The position numbers and the translations under genes were made by a program. From an uncultured Lachnospiraceae bacterium (GTDB lineage: Bacteria > Bacillota > Clostridia > Lachnospirales > Lachnospiraceae), in contig CAKQYU010000010.1 in assembly GCA_934293575.1 (NCBI GenBank), forward strand, positions 29,835 through 93,834: a stretch of 64,000 bases of DNA, in the 5' to 3' direction. Positions within the stretch are counted from its first letter, which is position 1. Each line of letters begins with the position of its first letter. The notes under the pieces were generated by a model. It saw nothing but the letters and a program-made list of their open reading frames with translations. It was not told the origin of the DNA and made no database searches. Shown piece by piece: positions 1 through 8,479 of this stretch.

Positions 1-1362
1 CCGGAATTGATTGGTGAATATATATCTGCGTTAAGCAATTCGGCTACTATTTGTAATAAAGAAAAGGCTTATATTTTGTGGGGAATTAATGATAAAACTT
101 ACGAGGTTGAAGGAACGTCGTTTTCGCCGAAAAAAGCCAAAAAAGGCAATGAAGAAATCGAGAATTGGCTGGCGGGTGGATTAAAACCAAGGGTGGATTT
201 TAGATTTATTGAAGTGAATACGGATAAAGGAAAAGTTGTTGTTATGGAGATACCGGCAGCAGTGAATACTCCTACCAGCTTTAAGGGGACTGAATTTATC
301 CGTGTTGGTTCATATAAGAAAAAGCTTAAAGAATATCCGGAGAAAGAACGAAAACTTTGGCTGTCCTTCGAACAGAAACCATTTGAATTGAGAGTGGCGA
401 TGGAGAATGTTACGGCATCTAAAGTAACGGAACTCTTAGACTGTGCAGCATATTATACACTTATGAAATTACCTTTACCGAGTAATCGTGATGCCATTAT
501 TCACAACATGATCGATGAAGAATTTATTCGCGAGATGGATAACGGGAATTATGCAATTACTAATATGGGAGCATTACTTTTGGCAAAGGATTTAACTGCC
601 TTTGCACATTTGAAAAGAAAGGCGGTTCGTGTAATTAAATACAAGGGCAATGGTAAAACTAATGCCATAAGAGAGCAGGTTTTTACAAAAGGATATGCAA
701 TACAATTTGACGATATTACAGACTATATTATGACGCTGATTCCACAAGAGGAAGAAATCGATGGCGGAAGAAGATTGGAGCATATCATGTTTCCACGCAA
801 AGCAATCAGAGAAATGCTTGGAAATATGATCATTCATCAGGATTTAACTGCTCATGGAAGTGGTCCTGTTATGGAGATTTTTGACACGAAAGTGGAAGCA
901 TCGAATCCGGGAAGCCTTTTAGTGGAAGTTAATCGTATTATTGATACAGTACCTCACTCTCGCAATGAGGCTATGGCATCATTCCTTAGAATTGTTCGGA
1001 TTTGTGAGGAACGAGGAAGCGGATTTGATCGTATGGAAGAAGGGATGCGCGATTTGACTATTCCGGCACCAAAGGTTGAAACCGGAGATGATTTTACCAG
1101 AACGAAACTATATTGGTATGATAATCTGAATGATTGGAAGAAAGAGGATAAAATCAGAACCTGTTATTTGTATACATGTTATTGTTATGTGAATGAAATA
1201 GAGGTCGCGAATGCGGTATTAAGAGAGCGATTCGGTATTGATGCAAAGAATATGGCTATTGTATCAAGAATTATTAAAGCTACACTGGATGCGGAGCTTA
1301 TTAAGTTGTCTGATGAAAATGCAGCACTGAAAAATAGAAGATATATACCATACTGGGCATAA
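1..1362 (+). CDS. AlbA_2/HATPase_c_4 protein, 5'-truncated by window edge
   Basis: The reading frame is open from base 1, so the true start lies upstream; the visible part is 453 residues. Its N-terminal half resembles the AlbA_2 (Schlafen AAA_4-like) nucleic-acid-binding domain of putative transcriptional regulators, including the GSYKKKLKEYPEKER stretch. The C-terminal half carries a GHKL-type ATP site: EMLGNMIIHQD as N-box, then NPGSLL, then ERGSGFDRM as the glycine-rich loops. A helix-turn-helix-like tail follows. Such proteins are frequent in mobile and defence islands, but their function is rarely known. Family assignment is good; the role (regulator or defence component) is an inference from its neighbours. 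Confidence 0.8.
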   Translation, partial: PELIGEYISALSNSATICNKEKAYILWGINDKTYEVEGTSFSPKKAKKGNEEIENWLAGGLKPRVDFRFIEVNTDKGKVVVMEIPAAVNTPTSFKGTEFIRVGSYKKKLKEYPEKERKLWLSFEQKPFELRVAMENVTASKVTELLDCAAYYTLMKLPLPSNRDAIIHNMIDEEFIREMDNGNYAITNMGALLLAKDLTAFAHLKRKAVRVIKYKGNGKTNAIREQVFTKGYAIQFDDITDYIMTLIPQEEEIDGGRRLEHIMFPRKAIREMLGNMIIHQDLTAHGSGPVMEIFDTKVEASNPGSLLVEVNRIIDTVPHSRNEAMASFLRIVRICEERGSGFDRMEEGMRDLTIPAPKVETGDDFTRTKLYWYDNLNDWKKEDKIRTCYLYTCYCYVNEIEVANAVLRERFGIDAKNMAIVSRIIKATLDAELIKLSDENAALKNRRYIPYWA

Positions 1363-1364
1363 AT

Positions 1365-1473
1365 TTTATTTGATGGGTATTTGATAGAATGTTCATTTTG
1401 AAGAAACTATATTAACTAAAACCCTTATTTTACGCGCTTTTTGAGGTATTGGTTTATTTGATGGGTATTTGAT
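1365..1473. repeat. Pair of identical 21-bp direct repeats
   Basis: The 21 bases at 1365-1385 recur exactly at 1453-1473 (core TTTGATGGGTATTTGAT), 88 bp apart, just after the stop of the AlbA_2 gene. The spacer is AT-rich and has no gene. They could be operator sites or a duplicated recombination site. I see no third copy. Confidence 0.6.
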
Positions 1474-1989
1474 TGGAGAGCTAAAAGCATATGATTAGGT
1501 GTTGGTATAGATTCTGAGAAAGATGCCATAAAGCACCAATTTCTGGTGCAAATCCATCAAAATACACCAGCCCTGTCCATTTTCAACCTTGGCAAAACAT
1601 GATATGATAATCCTGCAAAGAGAAATTCATACAACAAAGAATACTAAACTGACAAAATAGGTCTTTTCAGGATGTGTACAATTATGCGTAAGGTCTGTAT
1701 GATATACATGGGCAGAGCAAAAAGTCACAAAATGACCTGTTTTTATGAAAATACACCAGAATGGTGTCTTTACAATTTGTAAATTATGGATTATGCTTTG
1801 CGTGTGGTTTGAAAAACCATCGAAATTTGACAACTGAATAGCAGTTACAGATTTAAGTAAAATTACGGTTCATATACCCGCAGGATGAAAATCACAGTTA
1901 TCATATTAGTAGGCTGATGGATTGAGAGATGAAGGTCGAGAGATTGGATGGAAGTCTGGAAAATGCGGGAGTAGGTATGTGGCGTAAGG
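1474..1989. other. Non-coding stretch with small hairpins
   Basis: No convincing gene is present. Two short hairpins share the same stem: GCACCA/TGGTGC at 1533-1549 and ACACCA/TGGTGT around 1753-1767. The string AAAATACACCAG occurs near both 1559 and 1748. The rest is AT-rich sequence without recognisable features. Confidence 0.4.
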
Positions 1990-2200
1990 ATAATAATCCA
2001 TGAAGGGCGAGAGGTTCGTCTTGGTCCCCGCAAGGCAGATAGGGGAGATAGTGCTTCTCTTATGAGAAGGGCGTCGTGAACACAGTTGAGTGGCTCGTCT
2101 GTAGCTCCCGGAGGTGAGTGCACCTTTATGTATACGGGGCGATGAGGGGGCAAGAAGACTGGCGTATACCTTAATAGGAACCACAGGAAGAGTGGTTCAA
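1990..2200 (+). ncRNA. Candidate structured RNA, unidentified
   Basis: This purine-rich stretch contains a succession of perfect local stems. CTTCTC/GAGAAG lies at 2054-2069 with a 4-nt loop. AGGTG/CACCT lies at 2112-2125 with a 4-nt loop. GTATACG/CGTATAC pairs 2130-2136 with 2163-2169. GAACCAC/GTGGTTC lies at 2178-2198 with a 7-nt loop. No protein on either strand looks real. I could not match it to group I or II introns, HEARO/omega RNA or a riboswitch from memory, so the call rests on hairpin density only. Transcription direction is assumed from the neighbouring genes. Confidence 0.35.
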
Positions 2201-2227
2201 ATTATAATAAAAAGATTGCAGTAGATA

Positions 2228-2291
2228 ACAAAATCGTTATCCATAGTTTGTGTGTTTATGTGAGTGAGCTATGGGTAACGATTTTTTGTTA
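2228..2291 (+). terminator. Long inverted repeat, terminator-like
   Basis: The arm at about 2228-2249 (AACAAAATCGTTATCCATAG) pairs with CTATGGGTAACGATTTT and its T-rich continuation at about 2268-2291, with one G-T wobble in the core and a loop of about 20 nt. The downstream arm runs into a T-tract. It may terminate transcription from the structured region upstream and insulate the small gene at 2330. Confidence 0.5.
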
Positions 2292-2329
2292 TGGCAACGA
2301 TAATGAAAAAATAAAAATGGAGGTTACGC

Positions 2330-2488
2330 ATGGACGAGAAAATGAATTTTACAGATAAGAAGGTGAAGATAAAAACCGGTACGGGAGCTGTAGTAAATAT
2401 CACCTGCTCTTATGCCGAAGATAAGACTTTGGAAGAATTGTTTTTATCATATTTGGAACGCGAAAATGCAACAAAAACAGCTGCGTAA
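2330..2488 (+). CDS. Small hypothetical protein, 52 aa
   Basis: An ATG at 2330 is preceded by a good ribosome site (AATGGAGG, 7 nt away) and opens a 52-codon frame. The product begins MDEKMNFTDKKVKIK and ends with Lys-Thr-Ala-Ala; it is charged, has no membrane segment and has no motif I know. It sits between two structured non-coding segments upstream of the decayed recombinase, so it is probably a passenger or accessory gene of the same mobile element. Function unknown. Confidence 0.55.
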   Translation: MDEKMNFTDKKVKIKTGTGAVVNITCSYAEDKTLEELFLSYLERENATKTAA

Positions 2489-2764
2489 TAGTGGGTGCCC
2501 GATGATTCAGCAGGGCTTGTGTCACACCTGTGACTAGTAAAAATAACGAAAATCGCATTTTGTCATAATTTTTGGAAATAAGTGGTAGACAAACATATGG
2601 TCGCGATGTACTATGGAATTGTGGCAAAGAAAATGAACATAAAAATAATAAATACAGCCACAGATATCTATTAAGTACACTGTGAGCGACCAGCCATCGC
2701 AAGACCAATGAGTAAGTATTAAATTTAATAGTTGGCAATAGACAGCTTGAAATATCAGTGATTA
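2489..2764. other. Non-coding gap with short palindrome
   Basis: It holds a GTCACACCTGTGAC palindrome near 2520-2533 and a possible 25-codon frame at 2597-2674 starting MVAMYYGIVAKKMN, which lacks a clear ribosome site. Nothing else is recognisable. Confidence 0.3.
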
Positions 2765-2988
2765 TAAGACACTAAAAATACAGACCGCTGTCCATGGTCA
2801 ACAAAGTGAGCGAAAGCTCATTACATACGATGACGGAACCAATGCGTTCCGTGTTAGGACTAAGTAAATAATGACAAGCAATGCAAAGATACCATTGATG
2901 CATGCTTTGTTTTATTCGTTGTACTTTCGTGTGTATGAGTGTAGCAACAGACTTTGTTAACTATGGAGAGCGGTCTTTTTAGGTCTTA
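2765..2988 (+). ncRNA. Long imperfect inverted repeat enclosing several hairpins
   Basis: Bases 2782-2807 pair with 2951-2976 over 26 positions with two mismatches and one G-U pair. The pairing extends outward with gaps (TAAGAC at 2765-2770 against GTCTTA at 2983-2988). Inside are a GAAA-tetraloop hairpin (TGAGC-GAAA-GCTCA near 2806-2820), a 7-bp hairpin (ACGGAAC/GTTCCGT near 2834-2853), a bulged stem near 2876-2910 and GTTGTAC/GTAGCAAC near 2917-2948. The closing arm ends in TTTTT. It could be a multi-branched structured RNA or a miniature inverted-repeat element. No protein is encoded. Confidence 0.5.
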
Positions 2989-3056
2989 GCCGGAGTGCTG
3001 GTGAAATGATATTTTGAGCTGTTTTTCATTTTGGACGGAAGGGAGATGAGTATATT

Positions 3057-3239
3057 TTGCAGCAGACAGAACAGATAAATCATGTTGAAGCAGATAGTTT
3101 GCAGCATGAGGCAAATTTGCAGGGAAAGGTAAAACGGTATGGGAAATATACTGTGCAGTCTACCTTTGCCGGGAATTGCAGTATTACAGATATTATGAAT
3201 TGCTATATAGAGCGTAAGACATCGCTTAAGTACCAATAG
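3057..3239 (+). CDS. Small recombinase-associated protein, 60 aa
   Basis: A TTG start at 3057 is preceded by AAGGGAGATG about 10 nt upstream. The 60-residue product contains KVKRYGKYTVQSTF followed by NCSITDIMNCYIERK. It resembles the small proteins often encoded immediately upstream of large serine recombinases in Clostridia elements; this is family recollection, not a search result. It ends 39 bp before the recombinase start, consistent with one transcript. Role unknown; possibly a directionality or regulatory factor. Confidence 0.6.
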   Translation: MQQTEQINHVEADSLQHEANLQGKVKRYGKYTVQSTFAGNCSITDIMNCYIERKTSLKYQ

Positions 3240-3278
3240 TGACAGACAAATAATGAGAGAACAACAGGAGGAATTGTA

Positions 3279-4581
3279 ATGAGTAAGAAACAGATTGATG
3301 TGTATAGAACCGCCATATATCTGAGATTGTCCCAGGGAGATGAGGATATTGATGGATGGGAAAAGCAGGAGAGTAACAGTATTTCCAACCAGAAGCTTTT
3401 GCTGGAAGGATTTATTGATGCCCATGATGATTTAAAGCTTGTGGATGTATTTATTGATGACGGTTATACCGGAAGTAATTTTAACACGCCCGAGTTCCAG
3501 CGAATGATGGAAGCCATGAAGGCCGGACAATTGGATTGTATTATTGTAAAAGATTTATCCAGACTTGCCAGAGAGTGAAGCGGTGCAGATGAGCTGATTT
3601 TAAAGACGTTCAAGGAATACGGAGTGCGTTTTATTGCAGTATCGGATAACTACGACAGTCTCACGGCCAATCGTGGTGAAACCCATACCATCATTCCTTT
3701 TAAGAATCTGATGAATGTGCAGTACAACAATGATACTTCCTTGAAGGTTCGTACCAGTCAGCAGATAAAAAGAATGAATGGGCAGTTTATCGGAGCATTT
3801 GCGCCTTATGGATATAAAAAGGCAGAGAATAATAAAAATCTTCTGGTGCCGGATGCGTATGCGGCAGGCGTGGTGCAGGGTATTTTTGCCAAGAAGCTGG
3901 CGGGCGTGGCTGCCATGAGAAAAGGAAATAAATGTGCCGGAGCTGAGCGAAAACATGAAACACACTGTCTGATAGGTAAAATGATATGCGGAAACTGAGG
4001 GCACCGTTTGTCACATTCCTATTCCGGACGCCTGAAGTATTACTGTGCCAAGCATTACCTTGATAAAGCAGATGGCAAGTGCAATATAAGCGTCCTCGAT
4101 TCGACTATGGAAGAGGTGGTGATGAGGTCACTGCAGTTGTTCATTGATATGTGGGTGGATTCCAGAAAGATTGTGGATATGCAACGTGAGAAGCAGGCAC
4201 AGCGATTAAAACTGGCAGAAAAGCATCTACATGATATGGAGAACAGCTATGACCGCATCAATAAGGATTTGCGTGACGCTTATGAAAGTTATAAGCTTGG
4301 CATGACCGACAGAGAGACCTATCTGGAGCAGAAGAAAACCTACGAGCAGTTACTTGTGCAAATGGAGGAGAACATCGAAAAGCAGAAAGCAGAAGGTAAC
4401 AGTCAGCAAAATGGCTCAAGTCGATCTGCCGGAAGTGGCTGGTTTTGAAATGCTGGAAGGACAGATGAAACTGCAGAAACTGAACAAGGAAATCGTGGAT
4501 GCTTTCGTGGCGGAGATTGTTGTGTACGATAGGGACAGGATTGAGATTAAGTGGAAGTTTAGGGATGAGTTATTGCCTTGA
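3279..4581 (+). pseudogene. Large serine recombinase, degenerate
   Basis: The N-terminus is a serine-recombinase catalytic domain: YLRLSQGDED holds the Ser nucleophile, and DDGYTGSNFNTPEFQRMM and KDLSRLARE follow. An in-frame TGA ends it at 3576-3578. The same frame resumes with the recombinase DNA-binding region (YGVRFIAVSDNYDS, GETHTIIPFKN), but the region after about 3895 is shortened relative to intact homologues. A second in-frame TGA at 3996-3998 falls where ICGNCG-type zinc-ribbon cysteine is expected. The coiled-coil tail is then shifted by one base between about 4384 and 4415; the true C-terminus (FEMLEGQMKL, FRDELL) lies in the shifted frame and ends at 4581. An intact relative would be about 500-550 residues. 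It once mobilised this island and is now almost certainly inactive. Confidence 0.88.
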
Positions 4582-4644
4582 TTTTAGATGAAAAACGTCG
4601 ATAAAAATGATATAATTAATTATTATGCCTAGGGAGGGTTTGTA

Positions 4645-6357
4645 ATGAAGTTGACAAGATTAATTATTGAAAACTATCGAAACTTTGAAGAGCTTGATTT
4701 GGAAATAAGTAATATGAATGTTGTGTTTGGTGTTAATGATATTGGCAAAACTAATTTGTTGTCAGCTATCAGGATGTTATTAGACCCTCAATGTAGAAGG
4801 AATGGCTTTGTTGATTCTGATTATCATTTAAAGGATACCTCAAAGAAAATTAGAATAGTTTTAGGTATTAATGTGTCTGATGAAGATGATGAGGATACAA
4901 AGAAAATTTTTGCCAAGGCTAAAGTGATTGGAACGGGAAAGGATACGTTGTATATTTCATTGGAAACTCAGTATAATGCAGAAAATCTATTCTCAGAAAT
5001 TCATATGTCATGGGGAGATGATTTGGATGATTTGGAGCCAATGGTATTGACACAGCAGTTTAGATGTGATGTTGACAATATTTTTAATGTTATTTATATA
5101 GACTCTTCTATACAATTGGATGCAGTTTTTAAAAGGTATGCAAGAACATTGTTTCAAAATCCTAAAAGTATAGAGGAGTCTGAAAAAGCAGATTTACGAG
5201 AATGTATAGATAATTTGAATTCGACTATATCGGGAATTAAATTAATAGATGAATTTCAAAATAATTTGAGTAAAGAATATGAGCATTATCGAGAAGAGGG
5301 ACTTGAGATAAAGATAAAATCTGAAGTTGAAATGGATAATATATATTCAAAATTAATTCCATATATCTCCTATGAAGATGGTAAGACCTATCCTACGGCA
5401 GGAGATGGAAGAAAAAAGATAGTTGAATATTCCATTTTAGGAATGGAAAGTCGAGAAAGTGAGAAGAAGAAAATAAATATTTTTCTGGTTGAAGAATTGG
5501 AAAATCACTTGCACAGATCTTTGCAGATTTCATTATCGTTTCAGCTTTTTGAAGATAGGCTGTTTAGGCATATGTTTATTACAACGCATTCTTCTTTAAT
5601 AGTTAGCAGGATGGATAATGTTACATTGGTCAAATTATATAACCCAGAAAAGGCTGATGGAAAATCTGTTGAGTACATAGTTCCTAAAGAGTATAAAAAG
5701 AATAAAGCTAAGCTTAACACGGAACTAAGTGAAGCAATATTTGCTGAAAAGGTGTTATTAGTCGAAGGTCCATCTGAAAAAATTCTGTTTGAGAGAGTAT
5801 TGACAGATCTTGCACCTAAGTATGAATGTAAAGGGAGATATATCTTACAAGTTGATGGTGTTGCATTTAAAACTTATTATGAAATTTTAAATAAGTTAGG
5901 GATAAAATGCTTGATTAAGACCGACAATGATTTGAAATACTATGAAACAGACGGAAAGATTGAGTTTGCTGGAATTAATAGAGGTGCAAAGCTTGCTGGT
6001 ATAAGTAAGAAGAATAAGAGAGCATTGAATACTATTATTTCTAAGACTCAATTTGATTCAGAAAGAAAACAGTATCAACTGCACTATTTCAACGAGTTTT
6101 CACGAACCATTGAAAAATTGAAGGACAAGGGGATTTTCTTGTCTCAAATCGATTTAGAAAATGATTTATATGAAGTGATTCCAAGTACGATGGAACGGTA
6201 CGTTTCATCAGCCGGTGGGAGATTAGATGCCGTTGATTATTTGCAAAAAGCAAAGCAGAATAGAATGGTGGCTTTGTGTGAGAAAATAACAAAAACAGAT
6301 TCTCGAGCGATATTTGAGGATGACAAATTTTTGTGTATTAAGGAGTTGGTTCAATGA
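4645..6357 (+). CDS. gajA: Gabija anti-phage endonuclease GajA (OLD-family ATPase-TOPRIM)
   Basis: This 570-residue protein has the GajA layout and size (about 578 in the Bacillus cereus prototype). An ABC-like ATPase half carries Walker A at residues 29-36 (GVNDIGKT), a Walker B/D-loop region FLVEELENHLH, and the H-loop segment FITTHSS. A C-terminal TOPRIM nuclease has KVLLVEGPSEKILFE (catalytic Glu) and IKTDNDLK (acidic pair), then LSQIDLENDLY as in the prototype. Known role: GajA nicks specific DNA and, with GajB, forms a large complex that acts when nucleotides are depleted by phage replication. The start has a GGGAGGG ribosome site 10 nt upstream. It overlaps gajB by four bases. All visible catalytic motifs are intact. 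Confidence 0.93.
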   Translation: MKLTRLIIENYRNFEELDLEISNMNVVFGVNDIGKTNLLSAIRMLLDPQCRRNGFVDSDYHLKDTSKKIRIVLGINVSDEDDEDTKKIFAKAKVIGTGKDTLYISLETQYNAENLFSEIHMSWGDDLDDLEPMVLTQQFRCDVDNIFNVIYIDSSIQLDAVFKRYARTLFQNPKSIEESEKADLRECIDNLNSTISGIKLIDEFQNNLSKEYEHYREEGLEIKIKSEVEMDNIYSKLIPYISYEDGKTYPTAGDGRKKIVEYSILGMESRESEKKKINIFLVEELENHLHRSLQISLSFQLFEDRLFRHMFITTHSSLIVSRMDNVTLVKLYNPEKADGKSVEYIVPKEYKKNKAKLNTELSEAIFAEKVLLVEGPSEKILFERVLTDLAPKYECKGRYILQVDGVAFKTYYEILNKLGIKCLIKTDNDLKYYETDGKIEFAGINRGAKLAGISKKNKRALNTIISKTQFDSERKQYQLHYFNEFSRTIEKLKDKGIFLSQIDLENDLYEVIPSTMERYVSSAGGRLDAVDYLQKAKQNRMVALCEKITKTDSRAIFEDDKFLCIKELVQ

Positions 6358-7910
6358 GTGAAATAAGGGATAGTAAAATTCGAGAATCAATACTTACGAC
6401 AGATGGTAATATTGTTATTGCAGCTGATGCTGGAACTGGAAAGACATATATGACAGTTGAAAGAATAAAGCATGATGTAATGAAGGTTGATAATTATCAG
6501 ACTTATGCTGCTATAACATTTACGAATAAAGCTGCCAAAGAACTTATGGATAGGTTAGGAGAAATACAGCAAGGATTTGTCGGGACAAATGATAAATTTA
6601 TACTCAATGAAGTGATTATACCATTTTCGAAAGATGTATATCCGCAGGTTAAGGGAAAAATTATTAAAACGGATTATTCTGCAGCAGAAAAGCGTGACAA
6701 AGGAAATGATTTGTTAGCACGATTTGTAGAAGATGGAATGATTGGAACATATACTAATTCGCATTATAATTTTGCATTTAAGTTAGCATTGCATATATTA
6801 AAGAAATCGCACGCAGCGAAAAGATATTTGAATAATAGATATTTTAGAATATATGTTGATGAGTATCAGGATTCTGATAAAGATATGCATAATTTTTTTA
6901 TGTATCTTAATGAGGAATTGTGTATTCCCTTCTTTATAGTGGGAGATCTGAAACAATCTATATATGAGTGGCGCGGAGGTTATCCGGATGGATTTAAGAA
7001 CTTGTTACAAAGTCAAAATTATACAGATTTTAAATTATTGCATAATTTTAGATCTAATCAACAAATCCAAAACTACGCTTCGATTTTTATAGATGATATA
7101 AGAGAGAATTATCATAAATGTGTTTTAAATGGAGAAGTAAAAGGATGCATTTATAGTGGAGATAGTGTGCTTATACAATATATCGAAAAATGGTTGATGC
7201 AAAAAGGAAATTGTGCTTTTTTAGTCTATAGTAATAGTGAGGCAAAAGAATGGGCTGAAAAATTAGCTGGGTTGCAGTTTGTGTATATACCAAGAGCACC
7301 TATAGATGAGCCGGAGTTAGATAATGAACAAGTGTGGGTAGCAAGATGTGTTGCTAATTATTTTTATAAGAAAAGGTATAGTGAGTATTCTTTTTATGAT
7401 GAAATATCAAATCAAGATGCATACGATATTGTTTTTATAAAAAATACATTACAAACTCTGAAAAAAGAATACTATAAAAATGGGTGGACCAATTTGGCAA
7501 CGGAATGTGTTGAGAAACTTTATCAATATATATTAGCAGCTTATGATGAAGACAAGATGAAGTGTGAAATACAAAAGTTGAAGGAAACAATTGAAGATAC
7601 CCAGTATGAAAAGAGCTTTAATATAGAGTTGTATGACAGAATAGCAACGACAATTCATTCTTCAAAAGGACTGCAATATAATCAGGTTATAATTAATTCT
7701 GATAATTTTATTTATAATAATGAACTTAGTAACTCAGAAGTTCATTATGTTGCAATAACAAGGCCAGAGGAACGCTTGTTAGTGCTCTTTAAGCAAGGTG
7801 GAAGGAAAGCGGAAATGTATTATAGGGCTATAAGTGAAAGAGCAAGACAAATAGAGATTGAGGGAATTCAACAAAGTGCTAAGGATATAATACAGATAGA
7901 AAATATTTAA
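6354..7910 (+). CDS. gajB: Gabija UvrD-like helicase GajB
   Basis: This 518-residue superfamily 1A helicase starts inside the gajA stop (ATGA overlap), indicating translational coupling. Motifs in order: Walker A AADAGTGKT at residues 23-31, ITFTNKAAKEL (Ia), VDEYQDSD (II) near 170, IVGDLKQSIYEWRGG (III), IHSSKGLQY (V) and HYVAITRPEERL (VI). Length is close to the GajB prototype (494). GajB senses DNA ends produced by GajA and stimulates cleavage or nucleotide consumption; this is known from other Gabija systems. Base composition is lower in GC than the housekeeping genes to the right, consistent with acquisition by transfer. The gene pair stands alone next to a dead recombinase. Confidence 0.93.
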   Translation: MSEIRDSKIRESILTTDGNIVIAADAGTGKTYMTVERIKHDVMKVDNYQTYAAITFTNKAAKELMDRLGEIQQGFVGTNDKFILNEVIIPFSKDVYPQVKGKIIKTDYSAAEKRDKGNDLLARFVEDGMIGTYTNSHYNFAFKLALHILKKSHAAKRYLNNRYFRIYVDEYQDSDKDMHNFFMYLNEELCIPFFIVGDLKQSIYEWRGGYPDGFKNLLQSQNYTDFKLLHNFRSNQQIQNYASIFIDDIRENYHKCVLNGEVKGCIYSGDSVLIQYIEKWLMQKGNCAFLVYSNSEAKEWAEKLAGLQFVYIPRAPIDEPELDNEQVWVARCVANYFYKKRYSEYSFYDEISNQDAYDIVFIKNTLQTLKKEYYKNGWTNLATECVEKLYQYILAAYDEDKMKCEIQKLKETIEDTQYEKSFNIELYDRIATTIHSSKGLQYNQVIINSDNFIYNNELSNSEVHYVAITRPEERLLVLFKQGGRKAEMYYRAISERARQIEIEGIQQSAKDIIQIENI

Positions 7911-7949
7911 GTAGATAGGGTATATTTTTTGATAGGAGGTCTTTTATAT

Positions 7950-8444
7950 ATGATTAATTTGCGTGCTGATTTAGAGATTCAGTGCGAAAAGTGTGGACAA
8001 GTCCATGTAGTGTCCAAAGACTTTTTAGAACCCAATGCAAGTTCGTAAGAACGTAGTATGGGAGACGAAATTGAATATATTATTGAGGATTTTATTATAT
8101 GTGATGAATGCCAAAATGAGATTAGATTTGTAATCAGAGGATACGAGTATCCCGTAGGGGCTTATAATTACGATGATTACGAAATTTTTGGCGGTGATTT
8201 TATACAAGAACCTAACATGGGAATTATATATTTCCAAGAAGTTGGCGATTTACTTGATACTGTAGAATATGATTATCCTAAGTTTCATCTATTAATGGAT
8301 TGCTTTTGGTGTAAGCTGCAATCGGATCATGTTGAATTAAATGAACATGAAGATGCCAGATGGCTTTCGAGAGAAGAACTGGATTCTGTTGATTGGCTGC
8401 CGGCGGATATTACATTAGTGGAGCGGATAGGTCAGAACATATAA
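7950..8444 (+). pseudogene. Broken zinc-knuckle protein joined to a MutT (NUDIX) C-terminal fragment
   Basis: A strong ribosome site (ATAGGAGGT) precedes an ATG at 7950. The frame encodes a zinc-knuckle start (IQCEKCGQ) but stops at TAA 8046-8048 after 32 codons. The same frame continues with ERSMGDEIEYI, a second cysteine pair (ICDECQNEI) and YEYPVGAYNYDD; the stop sits where Tyr would fit. From about residue 'EVGDLLDTVEYDYPKFHL' onward the protein is the C-terminal half of a MutT-type 8-oxo-dGTP hydrolase (DCFWCKL, HEDARWLSREELDSV). The NUDIX box itself is absent. So two genes have been fused and the first part carries a nonsense change. Translation could restart at ATG 8058 and give a 128-residue chimera of doubtful function. 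Confidence 0.7.
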
Positions 8445-8479
8445 AGTGTATGACATTTTCAATAAACAAAGGTAAAAAT

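Noticed and set aside
1863..2184. Open frames on the minus strand across the structured block
   Set aside because: Composition is unlike a protein (runs of Pro, Ser, His), starts lack ribosome sites, and they cross several perfect hairpins.
1851..2200. Group II intron or HEARO/omega RNA
   Set aside because: No domain V-like hairpin with the usual GAAA and bulge, no reverse transcriptase or HNH gene nearby, so no basis for the call.
2979..3425. 148-residue frame on the minus strand
   Set aside because: Fully antisense to the recombinase-associated gene and recombinase start; composition typical of a shadow frame.
3576..3998. In-frame TGA codons as selenocysteine or recoding
   Set aside because: One lies at an expected zinc-ribbon Cys, but there is also a deletion and a frameshift, no SECIS-like stem was evident after either TGA, and no Sec machinery is in the window. 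Decay is simpler.
4645..7910. Other OLD-nuclease systems (PARIS, retron-associated, P2 OLD)
   Set aside because: The partner is a UvrD-like helicase of GajB size with four-base overlap, and the TOPRIM and C-terminal motifs match GajA.
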